A stretch of 64,000 bases of DNA, taken from the NCBI GenBank assembly GCA_015680685.1, contig MNCI01023868.1:139110-203109 (forward strand). The letters run 5' to 3'. Each line of letters opens with the position of its first letter. The stretch's first letter is position 1. Below the pieces are notes generated by a model. The model was not told the origin of the DNA. It was given only the letters and a program-made list of their open reading frames with translations, and made no database searches. This DNA comes from Gnetum montanum. Its lineage: Eukaryota > Streptophyta > Gnetopsida > Gnetales > Gnetaceae. A program made the position numbers and the translations under genes. Positions 45,838 through 55,540 of the stretch are shown here, one piece after another.

Positions 45838-47232
45838 TGTAACGACGGAAAACGTCGGTCGCTGGAAATACCGAACGAAAGTCCGTGTACACATTTCTAA
45901 CCCCAGATCCGTGCGAGGATGGTGTTGGAGAAAGAAACGAATCTGAGGTGCCCTGAATGGTCTTGTCGATCAGACAGCGACTTACTTAATTAGTAAAATT
46001 TTTGCAATAATTTGATGGGAAAATGATGATTCTTTATGAAGAGATGTAACATTGTTAATCCCAAAAACAATTGAAAACGATGTAAACGATTTAGATGCGA
46101 TTGCCAAATCTGTATAAATAGGACACAAAGAATCAGATTTATAGAGAGTGCGACCACAAGATCTGGGATTTAATTTATGAATACAATATGTTGGATATAA
46201 TGATTATAGGCAAGCTTCGGTTTGGACGAAGCACATGCCAGCAATAAGAAAGTTATCTAAAGATGAAACAAGTGAGGGTCAATCTACCTTATTCTAGCCA
46301 ATCTAGGCGCAAGGTAGTCAGACCTGGGGGAGAATATCTAGTAGCCAATTATTTCTGATCAAGAGTTCTTGCCAATCACCTTCGATGTTCTCATGATCGC
46401 TAATCCTCTTTTTTTTCGCTCTCTTGCTAACCGTTACAGAGAAATTTTTGTCAACCCCTTGGAGCATTTATAAGGCTAGGGTCAGGAGGAAAACGCGGTT
46501 TAGACGACGCGTGTCCTGAACTTATAAGATGCCATTGACTTGATGTGTTGTCGTTTAAGCTTGTGGCGCTATTCTGTGTAGGGCGTTGCAAACCACTCTT
46601 GTTTGGACTCTGGCAACAAATTGTCCTTTGATTATGCTGCAATACGCTATAGAGTGTATTATGGCGTATGAACTACTGATGCTTGAATTATGCTGTCGTT
46701 ACTTGCATTATGCTGCATTACACTACATTACGCATCATAGCGTGATTTAGCGTAAAATAACAAAACTGCAAAAGTTGAAGTATTGTCGTCGTGCTTCCTC
46801 TGTTTCTGATAAATCCCTTTCAGGCTTTTATTACGCTGCACTGCGTAACGCAGCATAATGGGCCCCTTAACCAGGAAAGAAAACCTACTGAAATGCGTGG
46901 CATGCTGCAGATCATTGCTTTAGCCTTGAGATTTTTGCTGGGTTGTTGGAGTTTTGAATGTTTGCCATCTTTGATGCTGCAGTTGACTGTCTTTGATATT
47001 ACGCTACGTAATGTGGTGTTATGCTATGTTGCGTAATGCAGCGTAGTATGCTAAATGTTGAGATTTTGAAACATAGAAAACTTGCAAAGTGGAAGGCTTG
47101 CCGCTGTGCACCCATCGTTTTGTTTTGTCTCTTGAAATTCATTTGTACTATGCTGCGCCTGGTCACGACTCCTTGCCTGAGTCGCTAGATTTTGCCGAAC
47201 CGTCGAGGCCATGAAATTTTTATGGTGTTTCA
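45838..47232 (-). repeat. Element H: 5' LTR (about 1395 bp, reverse)
   Basis: The plus strand begins TGTAACGACGG and ends GGTGTTTCA, so the termini are TGTAAC/GTTTCA (near-inverted). The minus strand has a TATAAAT box at 46472-46466. Upstream of it (46560-47170) are many TACGC/GCGTA/GCATAATG-type motifs. The right flank is another LTR (element I). The left boundary is supported by the adjacent PBS; the right boundary is inferred. Confidence 0.65.
46600..47060 (-). promoter_or_regulatory. Element H: U3 array of GCGTAATGCAGC-type motifs
   Basis: Strings such as TACGCTGCACTGCGTAACGC (46830-46849) and GCGTAATGCAGCGTA (47031-47045) recur in both orientations upstream of the TATA box at 46466-46472. 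It is analogous to the GATATC arrays of the Athila-type LTRs, but with a different sequence. Confidence 0.6.
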
Positions 47233-47806
47233 ATGGATAACTATTCTAATTTACCGCACACATCTTGGGCTCCTGTAATCACTATTGGGATTACCAAGTA
47301 TTTTGCTACTGGGTGAACCAAGTGATAATACTACTAGAATTACCAAATGACCACACTTAATGCTCAAAATCAGTTGTATCCATTTCACTTACTATTATTA
47401 AGTAAAAATAAAGTACTTGAGAAATGTAAATGTTACACTAACAAAACAATAAACATTATGCGAAGTAAACATAAAAAAAACTAAGGAAATGTTGCAATGA
47501 TGAAAAATAATTTCAATCTTTATTTCTATTCACAACTTGTATCCAAGTACAACTTGTTTGAACAAAGATTTTGCTCAACTATGACACATCACACTACAGG
47601 CATTTACTATTGCTAAGGCTAAGTTATGAAATCAAACTACAAGAGTTATGTTACTATGGGAATGAAAGTTATTGGATTGTGCACCCAACTATTGTATTTA
47701 TAGGATTTCACACATCCTGAGACATCACATCAACAATGACGTAGCATGGACCATGACATTGTATCTACAAAATTGTTGCTATGATATCGTATTATGACAA
47801 AAATTG
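47233..47806 (-). repeat. Element I: partial LTR (reverse) interrupted by element H
   Basis: The minus strand includes the family strings CTTGGTAATCCCAATAGTG and CCCAAGATGTGTGCGGTAAA, as in the A, B and G LTRs. TATAAATA lies at plus 47696-47703 and a GATATC/GACGTA-type U3 at 47720-47800. The U5 part is cut off at 47232 by the H LTR. Confidence 0.65.
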
Positions 47807-47879
47807 GTTTTATCATTGTTGCATAAATTTATTTCTTAAAAGGATCATCTAAACATTATCTCCATTAATACACTTTGCA

Positions 47880-47970
47880 ATACACTAGTTTTCTCCTTCT
47901 CTTTACAAGAAACTTTTTAGTAAGAAGTGAAAACTCATGAGGGCACTTCTAAATAAGGACAAGGCCTAAT
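47880..47970 (-). repeat. Dispersed repeat R1, reverse copy
   Basis: The reverse complement contains ATTAGGCCTTG, CCCTCATGAGTTTTC and TTTCTTGTAAAGAG in the same order as 62230-62300. The copy runs into the N gap at 47971. Confidence 0.65.
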
Positions 47971-47996
47971 NNNNNNNNGGGGGGGGGGGGGGGGGG
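47971..47996. other. Assembly gap (8 N) and G homopolymer
   Basis: Eight N are followed by 18 G. By comparison with the related repeat at 62205-62230 a purine/pyrimidine-rich stretch is expected here, so the join is a homopolymer failure. Confidence 0.9.
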
Positions 47997-48833
47997 AGGG
48001 ATGGGTGGCGGCATGGATTTTAGGATTAGTTGTAGGAATGAAAACATAAAAATACATTTGGTAAGGACTAGGCCTCAACAAGTCAAATTGAAGTCAAATC
48101 CTATAAAATGTTCACACAATTAAAAACAAGAAAATAACATCATACTTTGTTCTTCCTTACAATGGAGAATGAAATAGAAAAGGGCTTAAGATCTCCTCAC
48201 AATGCATTCACACATTAATAGCAATGGAGCCTGCAATGAATGCTCAATATGAGCTTTACACATTCTCTTCTCTCTTCTCTCTTCACCTCTCATGGACCTC
48301 TCTTTTCTCATATTATCATGGACATACAATGAAAGGGCTTGATGCCTATTTATAATTGTTTTAAGATGGCTTGATACCGGAATTACAAAATTATTGTTGT
48401 TACTCATGTTTAAGAAGATGTATTTGGATCATGAAAGACATGTTTCCTAAGAAGACATCATGCTTTGAAGGATGTCTTTGGTCTTAGTAAGATATCTTTC
48501 ATGAGATCCAACCCCTAACAAAAGACATCTTTTTCATTTGGAAGATCTCTTTCTAGAATGATAAGTTTCTATGGAAGATATCCTATCCAATCAAAAGACA
48601 TCTTTAATCGAGACAAGACATCCTTTCCCAAGGTGAGATGTCTTTCCTACCACTCAACGAAAAGCATAACTCATAAAACTTGCAATCCAAACTCTTCATT
48701 CAAGCTCTCCTTAGTTCCAGAACCTACTTAAAACATGGGGAACATGCCAAAGCATACAAGAATTAGCAAAAAAACATAAAACACACAACACAAATGAGGA
48801 TTAACATCTTAAGACTAGATGATATCCTTATCA
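47997..48833 (-). repeat. Chromovirus 3' LTR (reverse, left end uncertain)
   Basis: The minus strand starts TGATAAGGATATCATC at 48833, directly after a polypurine tract (AAAGGGTGGGAGAGA, plus 48834-48848). U3 (48410-48660) contains about ten AAGACATC/GATGTCTT motifs in both orientations. A TATAAATA box is at plus 48347-48354. The other terminus is obscured by the N/G-run. Confidence 0.55.
48410..48660 (-). promoter_or_regulatory. Chromovirus LTR U3 array of AAGACATC/GATGTCTT motifs
   Basis: The octamer AAGACATC or its complement, with one-base variants, recurs at about 48430, 48446, 48468, 48487, 48521, 48595, 48627 and 48645, upstream (minus reading) of the TATA box at 48347-48354. Confidence 0.65.
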
Positions 48834-48879
48834 TCTCTCCCACCCTTTAAATAACACTTGACCTCAATATGACATTACA

Positions 48880-50150
48880 TTTGGGATAGCATTGAGCTCC
48901 CACAAAGCCAAATCAGACTCATGAACCCAAATGATATTTTCAAGCTCTTCATCACTCTAATGGATCAAGTACTCATGCTTCCTCCAGCCTCTTGTGCTCA
49001 ATACATCTCTTGCTTGTAGCACCATTCGTTTCCTTGATGTTTTAGCTAAGCTTGGACTTATAATTGCACCTTTGAGCATTTTGATGCTATCCTCAAGGTT
49101 AGATGCAAGCACTTTGCTATGGAAATGAATCAAATTTAAAATATTAACCACATAATAAAATGCAAAATGATTAGGAAGATGAAGCTCATAATATTGTCAT
49201 TCACATTGGCCCTAATCTAAAATGAACCAATTTTCTTAAACTTGAACTTGGAGGAAGTTTACATTCCTTAGTCTCTTCTTACCCAAATAGAGTCATACAT
49301 AATCACCAAAATTGAAGATTACTTTCTTCTTTTTCAAGTTCTTGGTAGCAACAACTTTTTTTCTTACCTTCAAGCTTTGTCTTCATTTGCTTCTGCAAGT
49401 CTTGCATGCTTTACATAAAATTTGAACTAACATTCGCACAATCATCAAATTTCCTTAAATCATTTGTCATCCTAGAAGCATAATCATATTTTACCTTAAA
49501 TGAACTTTTTCCAATAGTGAAATGACAAGAATTATTATGACTAAACTCAACATGTGACAAAATATTTTCTCATATATTGCACTAATCCTCATAAAGACAC
49601 ATCAAAATTTTGAGTAATGATTTATTTAAAACTTTAGGTTGGCCATTAGTTTAATAATGATAGACACTATAAAAAGATAATTTTGTACCCAACAATTTAC
49701 CAAAATGACCTTCAAAAATGACTTGTAAATTTAACAATTCTATCACTTACAATATTCAATGGGAGATGATGTAATCTTATACCCTTTTGGAAATACAAGT
49801 GAGCCTTCTCTTACATGGAAGAAATAGACTACTTTAGTGACTCTATCAACAACAACAAAAATGGAATCATGACTAGCTTATGTATTTGGAATCCTACAAA
49901 TAAAATCCACAAAGACACTTTTCCATTGGACATTAGGTATGGGCAAAGATAAATAATGTCCAATATTACCTTTATTTTCCTTGAATTTTATGCAAACAAG
50001 ACACTTTCTAACAAATTTATTTATATCATTTTTCATACCTAGCCAAAAGTAGCTTTTTTCCATAAGCTCATAGGTCTTTGTAGAAATATGTATTGTGAAG
50101 TGATATCTTTTGACAAGGATGCATATAAATCATCAAATAAATTAGAATTA
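48880..50150 (-). pseudogene. Chromovirus integrase with chromodomain (Ty3/gypsy)
   Basis: Minus order: zinc-binding and N-terminal integrase at 50150-49878 (YFWLGMKNDINKFVRKCLVC, then PIPNVQWKSVFVDFI); core at about 49870-49600, with HDSIFVVVDRVTKVVYFF-like and HLPLNIVSDRIVKFTSHF-like blocks giving the two Asp residues; C-terminal chromodomain at about 49040-48880 (VLSTRGWRKHEYLIH, a TAG where Trp is expected, then SDEELENIIWVHESDL). A chromodomain after integrase is diagnostic of chromoviruses, which target chromatin marks. Stops and shifts make it non-functional. RT is not visible to the right. Confidence 0.75.
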
Positions 50151-50417
50151 AAAGCTTTAAAATTTTTTTTATAGTCTCTATACTTTGAGAGACATTAAAA
50201 TTTTCCATTTTCAAATCATTCCTCATCAAAAAAAATTTTTGCTACAATAATTCCACAAGAAGCCTTTAAGATCAACAAACCATTGAGAGAATTTACTAGA
50301 AAATCATCAATTTGAACTTGCTAATTGAAGGTGGCACAAGTGATTAGCTTGTTATCTAACAAGGATTTATTGATAAGAGGTTAAGAGTTTGAGTAACACT
50401 TGAAGTACTATTATAGG
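50151..50417. other. AT-rich stretch, no gene seen
   Basis: It may include decayed chromovirus pol upstream of integrase in minus reading, but I cannot align it. Confidence 0.4.
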
Positions 50418-50520
50418 ATGTTAGCCTAGTGGTAAGACTCTTGATTTGAAATGCTTAGTTATAAAGTTGTAATTAAACTATATCACAATTATTTTGGGAT
50501 TTTACGTTTTGAAAAGGAGT
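50418..50520 (+). repeat. tRNA-derived SINE-like copy 1
   Basis: TAGCCTAGTGGTAAGA at 50422-50437 fits a pol III A box. The sequence GACTCTTGATTTGAAA following it is shared with the copies near 54070, 54252 and 54676. The B box is not clear in this copy. Confidence 0.5.
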
Positions 50521-50569
50521 ATAATCATAGAAGAGCATAAAAAAAGGTGAAACTTCAACATAGCATAAA

Positions 50570-50960
50570 AGGAATGTCTCAATGGTTTTGAAAAGCCTTT
50601 TCAAATTTTCATTGTTACAACCAATCCTTAAAAACCTCTTCTTTGGGGTAGGAAAAGGATTAGATGTTACCTTTTTATTGAAGCATCCTCTTGGGTTTTT
50701 ACTTCTTACTAAACTCTTTATGTAAAAAAATTAAACAAAGATACATTTAGGATTGTAGTTGAAGTATGAGTTGTAAAATTGTATAACCTTGAGTAGATAG
50801 AGAGAACATTAGCTATAGAATCTTTGTAGTAAACCATATTACATTAAAATTTCAAAGGACAAAAAAAAAAAAAATACAACTTCAACCATGAAGAAGAAAT
50901 CCTTGAGATTGAGAAATATTACCAAACAAAACTCTATTCAACCTTATCTTAAAAACATGT
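50570..50960 (+). repeat. Dispersed repeat R1, copy near 50.6 kb
   Basis: CAATGGTTTTGAAAAGCC, TTTTCATTGTTACAACC and GGGGTAGGAAAAGGATTAG occur in the same order as at 62163-62235. Both copies continue to an A-rich stretch (here 50860-50875) and an ATTCAACCTT string. Confidence 0.6.
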
Positions 50961-50999
50961 AAATATGAGCCACACCAAGGCTAAGAACTTTAAGCAAGG

Positions 51000-51200
51000 G
51001 GACAAGTAAAAAAGTAGTTGATTATTGACTTTTTCACATTGCATAAAAGATATATAAGGTCATGAACATCCCAATGAGAGCAATGAATACTAATAGGTAA
51101 ACCTTAATGAATCAAGTACTATTAAAAATGCTTAATTTTTGGATAAGTGGAAGCATTTCATATTTTCTAAATTCACTACTTCTATAATTACACTTTATTA
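51000..51200 (-). repeat. Decayed LINE 3' region (weak)
   Basis: It has the same order relative to R1 as the LINE fragment at 62640-62990, with matching strings (plus AATAGGTAAACCTTAATGAAT here against AATAGGAAGACCTTGATGTAT there). The zinc-finger codons are mostly lost. Confidence 0.4.
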
Positions 51201-51505
51201 TTGACAATCATAGATATTTAAATCTTGATCAAATAATAGTATTAGAACTAATAATAATATTGATAAAAGATTAAAAAATGTAAACTTTCTAGAGACATTA
51301 ATGCCATATTGAATTTGACATTTAGAGAAAATAATTCATTGATTATACATACGAAGAGATGAAAGATAGATAATGGTAAGCTTACACTATGTGCTGCAAA
51401 GATGTGAATGCCTAATAGCATACTACACCTTAAGACATATGGTCAACATGGTGATTCAAAAGAATTATACAGGAGCATAATGATGCCTTGAGTATGATAC
51501 TAGCT

Positions 51506-51532
51506 TATATATATATATATATATATATATAT
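51506..51532. repeat. (AT)n microsatellite
   Basis: About thirteen AT units. Confidence 0.95.
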
Positions 51533-51647
51533 CAATTAGTGAAGATGATTTAAAATAAGATGATTTTAACCAAGCTTGACTACTAGACAAGGTAACAAGA
51601 TATGTAAAAACGGAATCACTTATCCCTCCTCTATTTCTCTACCACTT

Positions 51648-51773
51648 AATTTAGTTTAACCCTCATCAAGTTTGTTTGTCTTTGTTTGTTCATGGCATTT
51701 TTGAGCTGTTATTTATGTGAGAGATGTATTTCTCAAAAATGTCATGAACAAACAAAGAGGGTAAAACTAAATT
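51648..51773. repeat. Foldback element (126 bp)
   Basis: The arms 51680-51705 and 51732-51757 are 26-bp inverted repeats with one mismatch, around a 26-nt loop. Outer arms 51648-51663 and 51758-51773 (16 bp) also pair with one mismatch, while the left arm has an extra 16 bases. This fits a MITE or a hairpin RNA precursor. Confidence 0.75.
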
Positions 51774-54060
51774 GAGTATGCGAATGTTTCTGTTTTGTTT
51801 GAAAACTAATGTTTTGACATGACGATGTTGACAAACTTCACCCCCCTCCCACCCACCATTGCGCTAGATGTGTTGGCCTCTTGACCAAAATAAACTAGCA
51901 GCTTCTTATCTACAAATCTTTACTAGATAATGGGCTAACTACTTGAACCATTTCTCATTGATATTTGAAACTCTAAGTTATGAGTTTGATTGCAATAAGA
52001 AACATTAAGTTATAAATTAAAAAAAAAATTGAAAAGGGAATTCTAGAATTGAATTGATAGATCCAAGGAGTCTTAGTAGACTTAAGTAAAAAAATTTAGT
52101 TTTAGATTATAATGAATAGCATTAAGTTATAAAGTTATAATTAAGTTTTGTATTGGACAGATATCCAAGGGGCATATATAGTCATCTAGTTTTGCTTTCA
52201 AATTATACAATATAGTTTTAAAATTTCTTTTATCTTCAAATTTGATGTTTGTCCTTTGGATATAATATTTCTTATTTAGATTTGATTTCTCTCTTTGAGT
52301 TTTCTCCAATAGATTTAATCTCTCTAGAATTCCTCTATTGGGGATTCTAAATTACTTTCAAATTCTTTAACCGATGCCAAATTTTCTACATATTCTATCA
52401 ATGTAAAAATTTCTATTGATTCTAAAAATGCATATTTACAAGTTGGGGAGTAAAAATTTGTGACATCTTCTTCTAGTGATGATCATGCAACTAAGCCATT
52501 TAATTTTGTTCTATCCAATGATGTATATGAGTCACTCGTAGCTAATCATACATCACAATATGTGTTCATTCAAATTTTAGGTTATTTGCTACGTAATCAA
52601 AGTTTTAATTCATAGTTAAATGATTATGATACAAAAGCATGACATAAAAGTCATTTAGACTAGGTATTATTCTTGTTTTTTTCTATTTGTTAAGTTAGGT
52701 AATGTTTTAATGATGCAGTGTGCCCTAAATATAGGATCTTTTATATATAAGCTTGCATTGTTTATTATTCATAATAGATTGCTAAAGTTGCAATTTGAAT
52801 GTCCAATTTGAAGAATAGATAATAGATAATTTGAATGTCCAATTTGAAGAATATTCTAGAGTTCCATGTTTTGTTGAGTTATTTAATCTTCTGTTTGTTT
52901 TTTGAAGAGCTAACAAGAAAATTATTAGTTTTATTAATCTCATTAAGCATATAAAATATAATTCTATACCATTTGGTTCTTGTAGACATTTTTTTATTGA
53001 AATAAATCTTCTTAACTATAAGAAGGAATTGGTATTATAAGAAGGTGGAAAGACATACATTCAATTGGTTATATATTTCAATCTTGTCATTGTGAAGGAT
53101 ATTTGTTTAATGTTTATCCTTTTCTACACAAAAAGAAAATATCAAGCAAAAGAAAAAACCTGTTGATGTTAAGAAAAAAAATTGTACTGAATCAAGGACA
53201 AAAAGAAAAAAAAAATATGAAGTTGAACAAACAAATAATAAAGATAATGTCAATAATACGAATGATTAAATGGTAATAAAGAAACTAGAGAAGACAAAAG
53301 CTTGTTTGAATAGTTTTCCTTTTACTATAGGAGGTATGAATCAATTTGGATACATTGCATGCAATGAAAGTTTTTCTTCATGTAAGAAGATTACTATCTT
53401 CCCAAACATAAATTCATTTGTTAATAAGCAAGGTTTAGAAGATGCCAAAGAGACTCAATGTAAGGTCAACCATGATCGACATTACATACCAACATTTACT
53501 TGTGTATCTTCCTCTCCTACAAAAGTTGGTATTTTATTAAAACTTTCCATTACTACATCAAATTATTTTACTATTTTAAGTTTAAGCATAGATATTGAAA
53601 TGATACACATGTTAATAGCATTGGAACTATCCTCCCCACTAATAATTAATTTTCCTATCTTATTGTTTTAAGCATCTATTGTAAGATTGTTCACATAAGT
53701 AAACATCCCTAAAATTGGAAATTTATTTCTTTCCATATTGTTTTTGATGCTTTCTACTCTTTGATTAAGCATGTAATGTATTCTGAATTTTTATGGGATC
53801 TAACACAACCCAATCCCCTTATAGAGAAATATAATGATATCTCAAGTATCACTTAAACTTGACCTCTTAGCTAACAAGACAATGAGCTAACCATGTGAGC
53901 CAACTAGCATTAGATTTTAAATATTGCTATATTTGTTTTAAGCTTTGTTATAGTATCATGTTAGCTATATATATGTTAGGGTATACCTAGAATTAAATTG
54001 TTTTGGGTTGTAAGGATAAAAGCCTAAAACATTATTCCTAAAACTATTGGGCTTTTTCTT
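51774..54060. other. AT-rich region, no gene supported
   Basis: It contains a two-copy 36-bp tandem at 52792-52857 and scattered short repeats such as AAGTTATAAA. The longest open frame (53270-53671) has no recognisable domain, with codon usage like the surrounding AT-rich DNA. SINE-tail-like TTAGGGTATACCTAGAATT is at about 53977. Confidence 0.6.
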
Positions 54061-54065
54061 TAGAC

Positions 54066-54165
54066 TTTCTCTTTGTTTGTTAGTCTAGTCGTTTGATTTG
54101 AAAGCTCCAACTTATGTTTTTGATTTTAATGGGTAATGCTAAGTTACCCTATTGGAATCCCAAAA
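54066..54165 (+). repeat. tRNA-derived SINE-like copy 2
   Basis: TTAGTCTAGTCGTTTGATTTGA resembles the A-box region; GTTTTTGATTTTAATGGG (54116-54133) is in the B-box position but decayed. Confidence 0.45.
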
Positions 54166-54169
54166 TAAT

Positions 54170-54305
54170 TGTAATATGGATATACCTTAAGATGGACCTT
54201 AGAATTGCTCATCAGAATTGAACCCATAACTTGAAGCTTTCAAGTCAAAAGTCTTATCACTTGGCTAACATCTTATTATTACTTACTTGATTATCTTGCT
54301 AACAA
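54170..54305 (-). repeat. tRNA-derived SINE-like copy 3 (best A and B boxes)
   Basis: The minus strand has an A box TAGCCAAGTGATAAGA (plus 54252-54267) and a B box GGTTCAATTC (plus 54215-54224), 27 nt apart. A TTAAGGTATATCC tail is shared with the other copies. A pol III promoter of this type is the mark of tRNA-derived SINEs. Confidence 0.6.
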
Positions 54306-54479
54306 CTATTATGGAAATAAGAGTTTGCTAATTTGAGTCACACCGTATCTTATTATTTTACCTAATTTCTACCAAAGTATTGTATGTGTTATATGTCTTA
54401 GGGTACATATAATTAAAAAGTGTTGGGCTCTAATGTCTACTTCTTCTTAACTATAACCCATACATATCAATGAAGAGAG

Positions 54480-54595
54480 AGTTTATGGTTTTGGCAATGC
54501 CTTTTGAAGTCTTCAACCTTACAGCTAATCTCTAAAATCCTCCCATCTAGGATAGGAAGAGGATTTGGTAGGGAGGGGAGAGGGCAAAAGGATAA
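54480..54595 (+). repeat. Dispersed repeat R1, partial copy
   Basis: TATGGTTTTGGCAATGCC, then TCTTCAACCTTACAG, then GGATAGGAAGAGGATT, in R1 order. Confidence 0.55.
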
Positions 54596-54700
54596 TATAG
54601 ATATACCCTAAGATATATAACTTAACATTGTTCATCAAAATCAAATCCATGACTTGGAGTTTTCAATTTAAGAGTCTTTACCACTAGGCTACCAGTTCAT
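54596..54700 (-). repeat. tRNA-derived SINE-like copy 4
   Basis: Minus A box TAGCCTAGTGGTAAAG (plus 54676-54691), B-box-like GGATTTGATTTT (plus 54637-54648) and tail CTTAGGGTATATC. Confidence 0.55.
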
Positions 54701-54789
54701 TGTTAAGATAGAAAGAGGATTGCTTAGGGGGGGTGACAAATTCCAAAAAAAGAAAAAGAAAAAATAATATTAACAAAATTCAAAGTACA

Positions 54790-54880
54790 TTGGATCATCA
54801 AAGAGAGAGTTTAAAGAAAAAGGCCTAATGGTTTTAGGAATGCATTTTCAAGTTTTCATTTTTATGACTGTGATGAGGAG
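54790..54880 (+). repeat. Dispersed repeat R1, partial copy
   Basis: AAGGCCTAATGGTTTTAGG, then AATGCATTTTCAAGTTTTCA. Confidence 0.5.
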
Positions 54881-55149
54881 CTTCCTTGAATTCTACAATC
54901 CAAGCTCTCTCAAAGTCACAAAATAGCAAATTTAAACAAGAAAAGGAAAATGAAAGCTTTATTCTTGCTCAAATGGAAAAACAAGAGATTCAATCAAGAG
55001 ATTCAATGAAACTCTCACACCCTCAAACAAAGCAATCATACACACATATGATCAAGGCACGTTGCCAAGACTCTATCTCTGCTTCTACTATTCTCTCAAC
55101 TGCTTAAACTTTCTTCTCTCAGTTTACGGAACTTTTATTTTTAATTTAT

Positions 55150-55540
55150 TACTAGCCAAGCGATGGTAGGGTTCGAAGAAAGCTAAGTTTGTAACATAAA
55201 ACCCCCCCTGAGCATTTTTGGCGTAATTAGCAGCATTTAACATCGGTCCGAGAAATCGAAACCGAATTCTCGATAGCATTTTTCAGAGTTAGAATAATTA
55301 CTCTGAGCTCTAATTTAAGTTGGCCCTTCTTGAATAACTAGCCTCAGCAAAATCCCTGGCTGGGGGATTTCGAGGGTTTAGGGCCTGCAACAGCGATTTG
55401 TTGATCGTATTTCATTCAGGTGTTATATCTGAGAAAGAATGCAACGCTGGTTCTGTGTTAATGTTATATTTTGAATTTTCGCTCTTATTGTTTCTCTTAA
55501 TGTTCAGTGTGACTAATATGAGCTATAGCAGGGAAGCATC
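55150..55540 (+). promoter_or_regulatory. Prohibitin promoter/5' UTR region with telo-box-like motif and probable 5' UTR intron
   Basis: AGGGTTTAGGG at 55373-55383 is a telo-box-like motif (plant telomere unit TTTAGGG) common in promoters or leaders of plant housekeeping genes. A probable 5' UTR intron runs 55420-55531: donor TTCAG/GTGTTA, a branch-like TGACTAAT at about 55509-55516, and acceptor ATAGCAG, leaving 9 nt before the ATG. No clear TATA box is seen. Both calls are inference from motif and position. Confidence 0.5.

Larger units (their letters stand above)
39672..47232 (-). mobile_element. Element H: Tat-like Ty3/gypsy element, 5' LTR to truncated 3' region
   Basis: In minus order: 5' LTR (47232-45838), PBS (45831-45813), leader, gag-PR (45377-41905), a repeat region (41790-40930), and an ORF on the opposite strand (39841-40922). 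No RT or INT is visible and no second LTR, so the element is deleted or is a non-autonomous derivative. The antisense accessory ORF and the gag-PR sequence resemble Tat/Ogre-group elements; the lineage is inferred from layout. Confidence 0.7.

Noticed and set aside
48410-48660. Possible CRISPR-like array (recurring AAGACATC)
   Set aside because: Units are only 8 bp, irregularly spaced and in both orientations, in a plant LTR; this is a U3 motif array.
53270-53671. 133-codon frame on the + strand
   Set aside because: No recognisable domain, AT-rich composition like the surroundings, and no splice or promoter context; kept as unannotated DNA.
54886-55107. 73-codon frame upstream of the prohibitin gene
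   Set aside because: It follows a repeat R1 copy and has no family resemblance; it is not an upstream exon, since the prohibitin start is well defined at 55541.
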